Positions 44,755-53,030 of a stretch of 64,000 nucleotides of DNA are shown piece by piece (position 1 is the stretch's first letter; each line of letters starts with the position of its first letter). The notes below the pieces were generated by a model. That model was given only the letters and a program-made list of their open reading frames with translations. It was not told the DNA's origin and did not search any database. A program made the translations under genes and the position numbers. Source of the DNA: a bacterium YEK0313 (GTDB lineage: Bacteria > Pseudomonadota > Alphaproteobacteria > Rhizobiales > Phreatobacteraceae); contig CCMO02000001.1 in the NCBI GenBank assembly GCA_000751295.2, positions 1,041,501 through 1,105,500 of the forward strand, read 5' to 3'.

Positions 44755-45945
44755 ATGAGCCAGACCCTGCCCTCCGCCCCATCCGCCCGGCCAGCCGCAG
44801 GCCTTGCCGGCCTCTGGTACAATCCGGCGCTGCGCAAGGTCTTCTGGCAGGCGCTGCTGATCGCCGTGATCTGCGCGGTCGGTTTCTATTTCTGGTCGAA
44901 TGCCGCGACCAATATCGCCCGGCGCGGCCTCGCGCTCGGTTTCGGCTTCCTCGACCGTCCCGCCAATTTCGCCATCGGCGAGGCGCTGCTGCCCTATTCG
45001 CCACGCGACAGCTATGGCTGGGCCCTCGTGGTCGGAGCCGGCAACACGCTGTTCGTCGCCGTCATCGGCTGCATCCTGACGACCGTGCTCGGCATCCTGC
45101 TCGGCATCCTGCGCCTCAGCTCCAATCCCTTCGTCGCGCGGGCGGTCGCCGTCTATGTCGAGCTCGGCCGCAACGTGCCGCTACTGCTGCAGCTGTTCTT
45201 CTGGTACTCGCTGATCACCGCGCTCGCCGGGCCGCGCCAAGCCCACCAGCCGATGCCGGGCGTGTTCCTGTCGAATCGCGGCCTGCGCGTCCCCGCGCTC
45301 GTCGCCAACGAGGCCCTTGCCTTCGCCCTTGCGGGACTCGTCTTCGCCGGCGTCCTCGCCTTTGCACTGGCAAGGCGCAGCCGCAAGGTGCAGGCCGCGA
45401 CCGGCGTGCGGCCGCCGGTTCTCGTCTGGGCGCTCGCCGCCGTCCTCGTCCTGCCGGCCGCCGGCGTGCTCGTCTCCGGCGCGCCCCTGACCGTTTCGGT
45501 GCCGAAGCTCACCGGCTTCAATTTCAGCGGCGGCGCCGAGCTCAGCCCGGAATTCTTCGCTCTCCTCACCGGCCTCGTCGTCTACACGACCGCCTTCGTC
45601 ACCGAGATCGTGCGCAGCGGCATCCAGTCGGTCTCGCGCGGGCAATGGGAGGCGGCGCGCGCCCTCGGCCTGTCGAGCGGCCGGATCATGCGGCTCGTCG
45701 TGCTGCCCCAGGCGCTGCGCGTGATGGTCCCGCCGCTGACCAGCCAATATCTCAACCTGACCAAGAACTCCTCGCTCGCGGTCGCCATCGGCTATCCCGA
45801 CCTCGTCAACATCGCCAGCACGACGATCAACCAGACCGGCCAGGCCCTGGAAGTGATCTTCGTGTTCATGACGATCTACCTTGCCATCAGCCTCGCCATT
45901 TCCGCGGGCATGAACCGGCTCAATGCCGGCGTGGCGACGCGGTGA
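44755..45945 (+). CDS. aapQ: General L-amino acid ABC transporter permease (AapQ-like)
   Basis: The 396-residue membrane protein has about eight helices. Its HisM/GlnP-type EAA motif (SRGQWEAARALGLSSGRIMRLVVLPQALR) lies near residue 295 and YVELGRNVPLLLQLFFWY near residue 135. The first region RKVFWQALLIAVICAVGFYF matches AapQ of rhizobia, and the length (about 400) is that of the long Aap permeases rather than short HisQ types. The ATG at 44755 is used; upstream codons cover the hairpin. AapM begins four bases after its stop. Confidence 0.92.
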   Translation: MSQTLPSAPSARPAAGLAGLWYNPALRKVFWQALLIAVICAVGFYFWSNAATNIARRGLALGFGFLDRPANFAIGEALLPYSPRDSYGWALVVGAGNTLFVAVIGCILTTVLGILLGILRLSSNPFVARAVAVYVELGRNVPLLLQLFFWYSLITALAGPRQAHQPMPGVFLSNRGLRVPALVANEALAFALAGLVFAGVLAFALARRSRKVQAATGVRPPVLVWALAAVLVLPAAGVLVSGAPLTVSVPKLTGFNFSGGAELSPEFFALLTGLVVYTTAFVTEIVRSGIQSVSRGQWEAARALGLSSGRIMRLVVLPQALRVMVPPLTSQYLNLTKNSSLAVAIGYPDLVNIASTTINQTGQALEVIFVFMTIYLAISLAISAGMNRLNAGVATR

Positions 45946-45949
45946 TGCC

Positions 45950-47044
45950 ATGACGCCGGTATCGATCCCGCATCCCATCGCCGCCCCGCGCGCGCAGGGC
46001 CGCCTCGGCCGGGCGGCGGCCTGGTTCTTCTCGAGCTGGAGCAACAGCCTCGGCACACTGGCAACGCTCGGGCTCGGCGGCTGGCTCGGCTGGCACCTCT
46101 ATCTCTGGGCGGTCCGCAACGCCGTCTTCATCGGCACCGCCGCCGATTGCCGCGCGGCCAGGGGCGCCTGCTGGGCCTTCATCGCGACCAAGCTCGAATT
46201 CGCCGTCTTCGGCCTCTATCCCCTGGAGGAGCGCTGGCGCGCCGTCCTGGCGCTGGCCCTGCTCGCGGCCCTCGTCGGCATCAGCCTCGTCAGGCGCTTC
46301 TGGTCGGCGCGGCTGGTCGTCGCCTGGGCCGTCATCATCGCACTCGTCTACCTGGTCCTCGCCGGCGGCGTGCTGGGCCTTGCTCCCGTACCGCTGCGGC
46401 TCTGGAGCGGCATGGTGGTCACCGCCTGGCTGTCGGTGGTCGGCCTCATCGCGGCCTATCCGCTGGGCCTGATCCTGGCGCTCGGCCGCCGATCCGACAT
46501 GCCGGTGGTGCGCTGGTTTTCGATCGGCTGGATCGAGATCGTCCGCGGCGTGCCGCTGGTCTCGATCCTGATCATGGCGTCGGTGGTGCTGCCGCTGTTC
46601 CTGCCGGAGGGCCTGGAGATCGCCAATCTCATGCGCGCCCAGGTCGCCTTCGTCCTGTTCGGCAGCGCCTATCTCGCCGAGGTGTTCCGCGGCGGCCTGC
46701 AGGCGGTGCCGCAGGGCCAGTACGAGGGCGCCACCGCGCTCGGCCTCGGCTATTGGCAGAGCCTGCGGCTCATCGTGCTGCCGCAGGCGCTGAAGCTCGT
46801 CATTCCCGCCCAGGTCAACACCTTCATCGCCATCTTCAAGGATACCAGCCTCATCCTGGTGATCGGCGTCTTCGACTTTCTGGGCACCATCAAGGCCATG
46901 CTGTCGGACCCGGCCTGGCTCGGCTTCTCGACCGAGGCCTATGTCTTCGCCGCTGCCGTCTATTTCCTGATGTCCTGGGGCATGTCGCGCTACAGCCGCC
47001 ATCTCGAGCGCGAGCTGAACCCGGAACGGGCGGGCCGGTCGTGA
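45950..47044 (+). CDS. aapM: General L-amino acid ABC transporter permease (AapM-like)
   Basis: The 364-residue protein has hydrophobic helices throughout, WIEIVRGVPLVSILIMASVVLP near residue 198 and the EAA loop QGQYEGATALGLGYWQSLRLIVLPQAL near residue 258. It forms a heterodimeric pore with AapQ. The ATG at 45950 is preferred; another at 45923 overlaps aapQ. In rhizobia aapP follows immediately; here the next gene is an FAD oxidoreductase, so the transporter lacks its own ATPase in this cluster. Confidence 0.92.
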   Translation: MTPVSIPHPIAAPRAQGRLGRAAAWFFSSWSNSLGTLATLGLGGWLGWHLYLWAVRNAVFIGTAADCRAARGACWAFIATKLEFAVFGLYPLEERWRAVLALALLAALVGISLVRRFWSARLVVAWAVIIALVYLVLAGGVLGLAPVPLRLWSGMVVTAWLSVVGLIAAYPLGLILALGRRSDMPVVRWFSIGWIEIVRGVPLVSILIMASVVLPLFLPEGLEIANLMRAQVAFVLFGSAYLAEVFRGGLQAVPQGQYEGATALGLGYWQSLRLIVLPQALKLVIPAQVNTFIAIFKDTSLILVIGVFDFLGTIKAMLSDPAWLGFSTEAYVFAAAVYFLMSWGMSRYSRHLERELNPERAGRS

Positions 47045-47111
47045 CCGCCGCGGCGCGTCATCTCCGGTCCGGCTTCCGCATTTCCGCATCTTCGCCCTGG
47101 GGAGGCGCGCC

Positions 47112-48275
47112 ATGAAGGCCGACGTCCTGATCATTGGTGGTGGCGCCATCGGCAGCGCGGTCGCCTACTTCCTGAAGCTGGCGGATCCATCGGTGTCTGT
47201 GGTGGTGGCCGAGCGCGACCCGACCTATGGCCTCGCCTCCACGCCGCGCGCCTCCGGCGGCGTCCGCAGGCTGTTCTCGCTGCCCGAGAACATCGCCCTG
47301 TCGCATTTCTCGATCCCCTTTTTCGAGACCTTCGCCGAGACCATGGCGGTGGACGGCACGCCGGCCGAAATCGGCTTCCGGAAGGGCGGCTATCTCTTCA
47401 TCGTGCCGCCCGAGGCCCGCGACCTGCTGAAAGCCAATTTCGACACGCAGCAGGGCCTCGGTGTCCGCGTCGACTGGCTGGAGCCGGACGGGCTCAAGCA
47501 CCGGTTTCCGTCGATGCATGTCGGCGATCTCGGCGCCGGCGTGCATTCGCCGGACGATGGCTGGCTCGACCCGCACGGCGTGCTGCAGGGCTTCCGCCGC
47601 AAGGCGCGCGCGCTCGGCGCGGCCTTCCTTGCCGAGACCGTCACCGGCCTCGACCGGAGCGGCAGCCGGGTCGCCGGCGCGCGCTGCGCTTCGGGGCTCG
47701 CGATCACGGCGGACTGGGTGGTCAATGCCGCCGGCGCCTGGGCCAAGGACATCTGCGCCATGCTCGACATCGCCGTGCCGATCGAGCCTCTGCGCCGCTA
47801 CGAGCACTATTTCGAATGCGCCGAGCCGATCGAGCCCCTGCCCTACCTGAAGGACCTTGCCCGCCTCGCCTTCCGGCCGGAGGGCAAGGGCTATTCCGGC
47901 GGCGTGCCGACGCTCGCCGAACCGCGCGGCTACAATTTCGCGGTCGACCACGGCTATTTCGACGAGGTCGTCTGGCCGGCGCTCGCCCACCGCTTCCCGC
48001 AGTTCGAGCGCACGCGGGTCAAGAACACGCTGCCGGGCCTCTACGACCAGAACGATTTCGACGGCAATGTCATCATCGGCCCGGGCGCCGGCGGCCTGTC
48101 CAACTTCCAGATGCTCGCCGGCTTCTCCGGCCACGGCCTGATGCACGCGCCGGGCTGCGGCCGCGCCATGGCCGAACTGATCCTCACCGGCCGCTACCAG
48201 ACCATCGATCTCGCCCGCTTCGGCTGGCGGCGGCTCGCCGACGGCGCGCCCCTGCCGGAACGGGGGATCATCTGA
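47112..48275 (+). CDS. FAD-dependent oxidoreductase (DAO superfamily) linked to the Aap genes
   Basis: The 387-residue flavoenzyme has VLIIGGGAIGSAVAYF at residues 5-20, ERDPTYGLASTPRASGGVR near residue 36 and the closing NFQMLAGFSGHGLMHAPGCG near residue 335. It is related to the protein at 7431-8627 and belongs to the FOXRED1/sarcosine-oxidase-like group that oxidises amino acids or N-substituted derivatives. It is encoded 67 bases after aapM in the same direction, so uptake and oxidation of one compound are probably linked. A perfect inverted repeat begins at its stop codon. Confidence 0.88.
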   Translation: MKADVLIIGGGAIGSAVAYFLKLADPSVSVVVAERDPTYGLASTPRASGGVRRLFSLPENIALSHFSIPFFETFAETMAVDGTPAEIGFRKGGYLFIVPPEARDLLKANFDTQQGLGVRVDWLEPDGLKHRFPSMHVGDLGAGVHSPDDGWLDPHGVLQGFRRKARALGAAFLAETVTGLDRSGSRVAGARCASGLAITADWVVNAAGAWAKDICAMLDIAVPIEPLRRYEHYFECAEPIEPLPYLKDLARLAFRPEGKGYSGGVPTLAEPRGYNFAVDHGYFDEVVWPALAHRFPQFERTRVKNTLPGLYDQNDFDGNVIIGPGAGGLSNFQMLAGFSGHGLMHAPGCGRAMAELILTGRYQTIDLARFGWRRLADGAPLPERGII

Positions 48276-48380
48276 GCGAATGGCGAATGGGGAATGGGGA
48301 TGCGGCCTCACGCGCCGCCGCATCTCGACGTCCCGAAGGGTGAAGCAACGCCCACCGCCGCCTCCCCATTCGCCATTCGC
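48276..48380. repeat. Perfect 18-bp inverted repeat between two convergent oxidase genes
   Basis: GCGAATGGCGAATGGGGA (48276-48293) is repeated exactly as its reverse complement at 48363-48380, with 69 bases between. Each arm itself contains the direct repeat GCGAATGG. The left arm begins immediately after the stop TGA of the plus-strand gene and the right arm ends eight bases before the last codon of the minus-strand gene. It may be a bidirectional terminator or a dispersed intergenic repeat. Confidence 0.75.
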
Positions 48381-48387
48381 CGCTCAC

Positions 48388-49767
48388 CTATAGATGTCCC
48401 TTGTTCTGGCCGGCGATGCGGCGCATCAGCTCCGGATCGCGGTAGCGCGCGACGGTGAGCGCGCGGGCATAGCTGGGCACCGCTGCGCCGGCGACCCAGG
48501 CGGCCGTCAGCGCGCCGGTGGCGCAGGCTGCCATGGTGCCGAAGCCGGACAGCGCGCCGGCGACGAACGCCCCCGAGGTTGCCATCGGCCCGATCAGCGG
48601 CCAGTTCTCCTCGGTCATGGTGTAGTAGCCGCCATAATGGTGCGTGTTGCGCGGCAGCCGGCCGATATAGGCGGCGAGGCCGGGATGCAGCCGGCTTGCC
48701 CCGCGCAGCACGATGTCCGGAAAATGCGGATCGATCGGCTCCGGTCCACGCGGATCGCCGGCAGTGTGATTGTAGGCCCAGCCGAGCTTGATCCAGCGCC
48801 CGTTGTCGGCCCCGTCGGGCCGGCAATGGATGCCGCCCTGCATGGGCGCGAGGAAGCGCGCGGCATTCGGATCCTCCGCCAGGACGGCCCGCTCCTCCTC
48901 GCTCCAGGCGATCTCCTGACCGTCGAGGTCGATGGTGAAGGGCATGGTGCGCGAGACGATGCCTTCGCGGTCCTCGAAGGCGATCTTCTGCTGGTAGACC
49001 GAGGTCACCGGCAGTTCCTCGCCGAGCATGGCGGCGACGTCGCCGAGGAACGGGCCGGCCGCATTGACCACCTGGTCCGCCCGGATGCGCCGGGTGCCGC
49101 CGTCGGTCGCAAGGTCGAGACGGAAGCCGTGATCCCGGGCTATGCCGGCGAGCCGCCCGCGCAGGAGCCGGGCGCCGCGCGCCCGCGCCTCCTCCAGCAT
49201 GTACTGGCCGAGCTGCTGTCCGCTGATCGAACCGGCGCGGCGGATATGCAGCACCGCCGCCGCATCCTCGGCATAGGTCGGAAAGGTCCGGCGGATGAGG
49301 TCCTTGTCGAGAAGGACGTCGACGCCGTCGGGTGCGGTGTCCCAGGCGGCAGAGGCCGGCGGCTGGTAGGACCCCGCCGTCGCCCGGTCGCGAATGCGGA
49401 TGACCGCCTCGGACCGCGTGCCATAGCCTTCGTACAGCTCGGCGACGAGATCGTCGGGCCGGGTGCGCCGGGTGACCAGGGCATAGCCGCGCCGGGTCAT
49501 CTGGATGCGGTCGCCGGTCGCCCGCGCGATCGCCTCCAGGAGGTCGATGCTGTGATTGGTGAAGGTCGCCATGAGCGGATCCGGCCACCAGTTGCGGTAG
49601 TTCTCGCCGGACTGCGCCGAGGTGAGGCTCATCGGATTGAGCGCGTCGACGATGCCGATCCGGGTGAAGCCATGGGTCTCGGCGAGATAATAGGCGACCG
49701 AGAGCCCGACGCTGCCCGCGCCGATGACGACCACGTCGAAGCGCAGGTCCTGTTCCATGCCGATCAT
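48388..49767 (-). CDS. Second FAD-dependent oxidoreductase (DAO superfamily) of the module
   Basis: The 459-residue protein has VVVIGAGSVGLSVAYYLAE at about residues 12-30, a NYRNWWPDP segment near residue 57 and the late GALSGFGTMAACATGAL near residue 415. It is longer than, and only distantly related to, the neighbouring oxidase, so the two are not simple duplicates. The substrate is unknown; amines or amino acids are the family norm. ATG at 49767 is used; another ATG at 49758 has better spacing from AGAGG. The promoter region carries an element similar to that of the first GntR gene. Confidence 0.85.
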   Translation of the reverse strand: MIGMEQDLRFDVVVIGAGSVGLSVAYYLAETHGFTRIGIVDALNPMSLTSAQSGENYRNWWPDPLMATFTNHSIDLLEAIARATGDRIQMTRRGYALVTRRTRPDDLVAELYEGYGTRSEAVIRIRDRATAGSYQPPASAAWDTAPDGVDVLLDKDLIRRTFPTYAEDAAAVLHIRRAGSISGQQLGQYMLEEARARGARLLRGRLAGIARDHGFRLDLATDGGTRRIRADQVVNAAGPFLGDVAAMLGEELPVTSVYQQKIAFEDREGIVSRTMPFTIDLDGQEIAWSEEERAVLAEDPNAARFLAPMQGGIHCRPDGADNGRWIKLGWAYNHTAGDPRGPEPIDPHFPDIVLRGASRLHPGLAAYIGRLPRNTHHYGGYYTMTEENWPLIGPMATSGAFVAGALSGFGTMAACATGALTAAWVAGAAVPSYARALTVARYRDPELMRRIAGQNKGHL

Positions 49768-49825
49768 GTCCTCTGTGGGGGCGCTGCCATCCGCATGCGG
49801 CAGCTACCCCGGCCTTGCATGTCGA

Positions 49826-49852
49826 GTTTATACAATAATCTGATTTTGGATA
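49826..49852 (-). promoter_or_regulatory. Operator-like element upstream of the second oxidase
   Basis: Read on the minus strand the tract is TATCCAAAATCA followed by GATTATTGTATAAAC. It aligns with 42857-42885 over the blocks ATCCAA, ATCA and GATTATTG-C/T-ATA, and the TTGTATAAAC motif also occurs at 42834. It ends 59 bases before the start codon and stands out from G+C-rich surroundings. The same orientation relative to the gene at both sites supports a shared regulator. Confidence 0.6.
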
Positions 49853-49946
49853 CAATCGAACCGGACGTGGAACGGCGACCGTGCGATCGGCTGCAGGCAG
49901 GCCCTGCCAAGCCGGCGCCGGACGACGGAGCTCCGGGAGGCCGGGC

Positions 49947-50645
49947 CTAGCGTCGCGGGCGGATGCGGCCCTCGCGCCGGGCCGCGGCCATCAGCGATTT
50001 CTGGGTGTGCTGGATATGCTGCTGCAGGAGCCGGGCGGCCTTTTCGGCCTGGCCCTCGCGGCAGGCGGCGAGAATGGCGAGGTGATCCTCCTGCGGCCAT
50101 TTCTTGCCTGTCGTCAGCGATACCTGCTCGCTGGTGAAGCGTCCGATCTGCGCGACATTGGCCTCGATCATCGTGATCAGCTTCGGCCGGTCGCAGGCGG
50201 CATAGAGCGTCATGTGGAAACGCCAGTTGAGCTTCGGCCACTGCCGCGGGTCGTCCTCCTGCTCGTAGAGCTTCAGGTCCTCCTCGGCGGCGGCGAAATC
50301 CTCCTCGGTCATGTTCGGGATCGCCAGCGTCAGCGCCCGGCATTCGAGCGCGATGCGGATCTCCATCAGTTCGAGCACGTCTTCGAGCGACAGATGGCTG
50401 ACCACCGCGCCGCGGTTCGGCTGGATCGAGACGAGGCCCTCCGCTTCGAGCTTGCGCAGCGCCTCGCGCACCGGGATGCGGCTCGTGCCGAACCGCTCGG
50501 CCAGCGCGTCCTGGCGCAGCACGCTGCCGCTTTCGAACTCGCCGGACATGATCGCTTCGCGCAGGCCCTCGAACACGAGTTCGGGCGCCGCGATGCGGGG
50601 TGTCGATGCGGCGTCCTGCTGACGGCGCGTCGGGGAACGGGACAT
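49947..50645 (-). CDS. GntR family regulator (FadR/FCD subfamily), copy 2
   Basis: The 232-residue protein has the winged helix QDALAERFGTSRIPVREALR near residue 45 and the FCD domain with LMEIRIALECRAL near residue 105. Nearly every conserved position agrees with the copy at 42899-43609 in the DNA-binding part, and the C termini both read HTQKSLMAAARR or QTQKSLMAAARR. It lies upstream of the second oxidase on the same strand with a 179-base gap holding the shared element, and downstream of the MDR oxidoreductase after 73 bases. A role in controlling the oxidase/transporter module is inferred. Confidence 0.92.
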   Translation of the reverse strand: MSRSPTRRQQDAASTPRIAAPELVFEGLREAIMSGEFESGSVLRQDALAERFGTSRIPVREALRKLEAEGLVSIQPNRGAVVSHLSLEDVLELMEIRIALECRALTLAIPNMTEEDFAAAEEDLKLYEQEDDPRQWPKLNWRFHMTLYAACDRPKLITMIEANVAQIGRFTSEQVSLTTGKKWPQEDHLAILAACREGQAEKAARLLQQHIQHTQKSLMAAARREGRIRPRR

Positions 50646-50718
50646 GAGGCGGCAACCTGTATGCTGTGGCGGGCCAGCCGGCAGTGTGGCAACGCGCCCG
50701 CCCTGCCGGCAACCGGGA

Positions 50719-51726
50719 TCAGCCGGAATAGGCTTTCGTCACCATCAGCACCTTGCCGGCGCGGCCGCCTTCGCCGGCCGCTGCCATGGCACGCCTGGCC
50801 TCCTCGAACGGGATGACCTCGGCGACGGGCGTCGTCAGCGTGCCCGCCGCCATGCCCCTGGCGACGCTCGCATAGGTCGCGGCGACGCGCTCGCGGCCGG
50901 CATCGGTGAACCAGTGGATGAGCCAGAAGCCCTTCAGCGTCACTTTCCGGAAGATCAGATGCTGGGCGTCGATCCGGCACTGCTCGCCGGACAGAAGGCC
51001 GTAATTGACGATCGTGCCGCCATCCGCCAGCGCATTGGCGAGAACGGCGGTGGCGCCGCCGCCGATCGCGTCGAGCGCCAGCCTGATCGGCGCACCGCCG
51101 GTCAGCTCGCGCGCCGTCTTGCGGAAGGCCCTGGCATCGTCGAGCGCATCGGCGGTCACCGCCGTGCCGCCCGCCTTGCGGACACCCTCGACCGCGCTGT
51201 CGCGCCGGACGATGTTGAGCGTATTGATGCCGCGCTCGGCGGCGAGCTTCACCAGGAAGGTGCCGACGGCGGAATTGGCGGCGTTCTGCATCAGCCAGTC
51301 ACCCGGCTGGAGCTTGACCTGGTCCATCAGCAGCGCTTCGGCGGTGGCCGGATTGCCCTTGATCATGGAGGCCTGGAGGAGGTCGATATCGGCAGGCAGC
51401 TTCATGGCGAGATGCGCCTTGATGTTCACCCGCTCGACCCAGCAATTGAGGATCATCGGCGAGACGATGTCGCCGACGGCAAGGCCGCTGACGCCGTCGC
51501 CGACCGCCGCGATGCGGCCCACCGCCTCGCCGCCGGGAATGAAGGGCAGCGGCGGTTTCGACACGCCGTAGAGCCCCTGGATCTGCAGGAGGTCCGAGGG
51601 GTTGATGTTGAGCACCAGCATCTCGACCGTCACCTCGCCCGGCGCGGGCGCCGGCGGATCGGGGAGATCCTTGATCTGGATGGTCGCGGCTGGATCGCCG
51701 AACCCTTCGATGACGACGGCCTTCAT
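50719..51726 (-). CDS. Medium-chain NADPH-dependent oxidoreductase (MECR/quinone-oxidoreductase-like)
   Basis: The 335-residue MDR protein begins MKAVVIEGFGDP and has NPSDLLQIQGLYGVSKPPLP near residue 42, where alcohol dehydrogenases would show the catalytic zinc cysteine. It is therefore zinc-free and closer to 2-enoyl thioester reductase or quinone oxidoreductase. The nucleotide-binding part includes QNAANSAVGTFLVKLAAERG near residue 140. GGAGGGAGGAG precedes the ATG at 51726. It may share a transcript with the GntR gene that follows. The substrate is not deducible. Confidence 0.88.
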   Translation of the reverse strand: MKAVVIEGFGDPAATIQIKDLPDPPAPAPGEVTVEMLVLNINPSDLLQIQGLYGVSKPPLPFIPGGEAVGRIAAVGDGVSGLAVGDIVSPMILNCWVERVNIKAHLAMKLPADIDLLQASMIKGNPATAEALLMDQVKLQPGDWLMQNAANSAVGTFLVKLAAERGINTLNIVRRDSAVEGVRKAGGTAVTADALDDARAFRKTARELTGGAPIRLALDAIGGGATAVLANALADGGTIVNYGLLSGEQCRIDAQHLIFRKVTLKGFWLIHWFTDAGRERVAATYASVARGMAAGTLTTPVAEVIPFEEARRAMAAAGEGGRAGKVLMVTKAYSG

Positions 51727-51898
51727 GACGGCTCCTCCCTCCGGCCCCTCGCCCCGTTCCTCTTTCCATGTTCTGGAACGGGACGTCGGCCGACGTGCTG
51801 TTGCACGATTGGAGCATTGGCCCGCGGCGAAGACAAGCCGGGGCACCGCCGGCGTGACGGTCCCGTCGCCTGGAGGGAGGCGGGGCCGGTCGGAACGC

Positions 51899-52879
51899 TC
51901 AATGGCCGAAGGCGGAGAGGAGATGGTCGGGCGAGGAGGTATTGTGGCGGCTCGCAATATTGCGGCCGAGGCGCACCTCCATGCCCTGGCCGCCCTGAAA
52001 CGCCATGACCGGGCTCTGGTGCCAGCGGTTCTCGCCCGGCGCGCGCCATTCGACCTGGGCACCGTCGGCATTGGTCTCGGTCACGTACATGGAGCGGAGC
52101 CCGGCAAAGGGACCGCCGGTGACCGGCCGCTCCAGGGCGACCTCGACCGCCACGCGCTGGTCGTCGACGGTGACGACCTTGAGCCTTGCCGAGCCGCCGG
52201 CCTTGAAGGCGAGATCGAAGGTCATGGCGGCCGGATCGAAGGCGATGGTTTCGAAATTGACCACCGGCCGTTGCATCATCTCGATCGGCCCGACCAGGAA
52301 GGAGGAGCCATAGACGATGTCGCGCAGGTGCGGCGGCGGGCGCGGCTTGATGCGCCAGTAGCCGTCGACCGGATAGAGCACGAGGAATTCGTAAGGTGGG
52401 CGGCCGCGCTCCTTGTGGAAGAGCTGGACGAGATGGAACCCTTCCTCGCGCCGGCCCGCCACCGTCACCGGCACGCGCTCCGGCCGCCAGAACTTGTCGA
52501 AGGTGATGCCGACGACGCGCAGGCGCGCATCATCGTGCAGCACGACCCGGCGCGGCGTGAACCGGTGGTCGGCCTTGTCGGTAATGGTGCAATTGGTGAA
52601 GTCCGGCGCTGTCGTGTCCCGGACGATCGAACCGATCACCGCCGGATGCTGCGCCTCGATGCGGAAGCGCCGGACGGTCGGCGAATGGAACCTGAGATCG
52701 ACATTGTCCTCCTCGGCGCAGAGTGTCGCCACGCTCTCGTTGCTCACCGTCACCGCGACGTCTTCGGCGCGTGGCGGCACGATGCTCGCGCGGCTCGCAG
52801 TCACCGCGACGTCTTCGGCGCGGGCCGGCGGAACGAGGCAGGCGAGCGCGGTGGCGAGGACGACGGCAAAACGGGACAT
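51899..52879 (-). CDS. Secreted protein of unknown function, with a 17-residue tandem duplication
   Basis: The 326-residue product has a signal peptide (SRFAVVLATALACLVPPARA, cleavage near residue 21). Directly after it the segment RAEDVAVT occurs twice, 17 residues apart, corresponding to a 51-base-period duplication with 23 identical bases at 52749-52771 and 52800-52822. The rest looks like a soluble beta-rich domain (LYPVDGYWRIKPRPPPHLRD near residue 160). I recognise no family. No lipobox or membrane span is visible, so it is probably periplasmic. It appears to be a single gene with a gap on both sides. Confidence 0.75.
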   Translation of the reverse strand: MSRFAVVLATALACLVPPARAEDVAVTASRASIVPPRAEDVAVTVSNESVATLCAEEDNVDLRFHSPTVRRFRIEAQHPAVIGSIVRDTTAPDFTNCTITDKADHRFTPRRVVLHDDARLRVVGITFDKFWRPERVPVTVAGRREEGFHLVQLFHKERGRPPYEFLVLYPVDGYWRIKPRPPPHLRDIVYGSSFLVGPIEMMQRPVVNFETIAFDPAAMTFDLAFKAGGSARLKVVTVDDQRVAVEVALERPVTGGPFAGLRSMYVTETNADGAQVEWRAPGENRWHQSPVMAFQGGQGMEVRLGRNIASRHNTSSPDHLLSAFGH

Positions 52880-53010
52880 GCGGGCAGCTCCTGTTCGCAG
52901 AGGGGTAGCGGCGCCCTCTGCGAATGTGAAGCCGGAAGGTTATCATTTTCGATTGCGGCGACCGGCACGAAGGCCGGCCGACCCTGATGGAGATCACCGA
53001 AAACCCGAAG

Positions 53011-53030
53011 AAGCCAGGCTCCCCTGGCTT
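53011..53030 (-). terminator. Terminator-like hairpin after the DUF1178 gene
   Basis: AAGCCAGG (53011-53018) pairs perfectly with CCTGGCTT (53023-53030), leaving a four-base loop; on the minus strand it follows the DUF1178 stop directly and is succeeded by CTTCGGGTTTTC. A weak rho-independent terminator for the comF-grx-nitrilase-DUF1178 group is likely. Confidence 0.65.
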
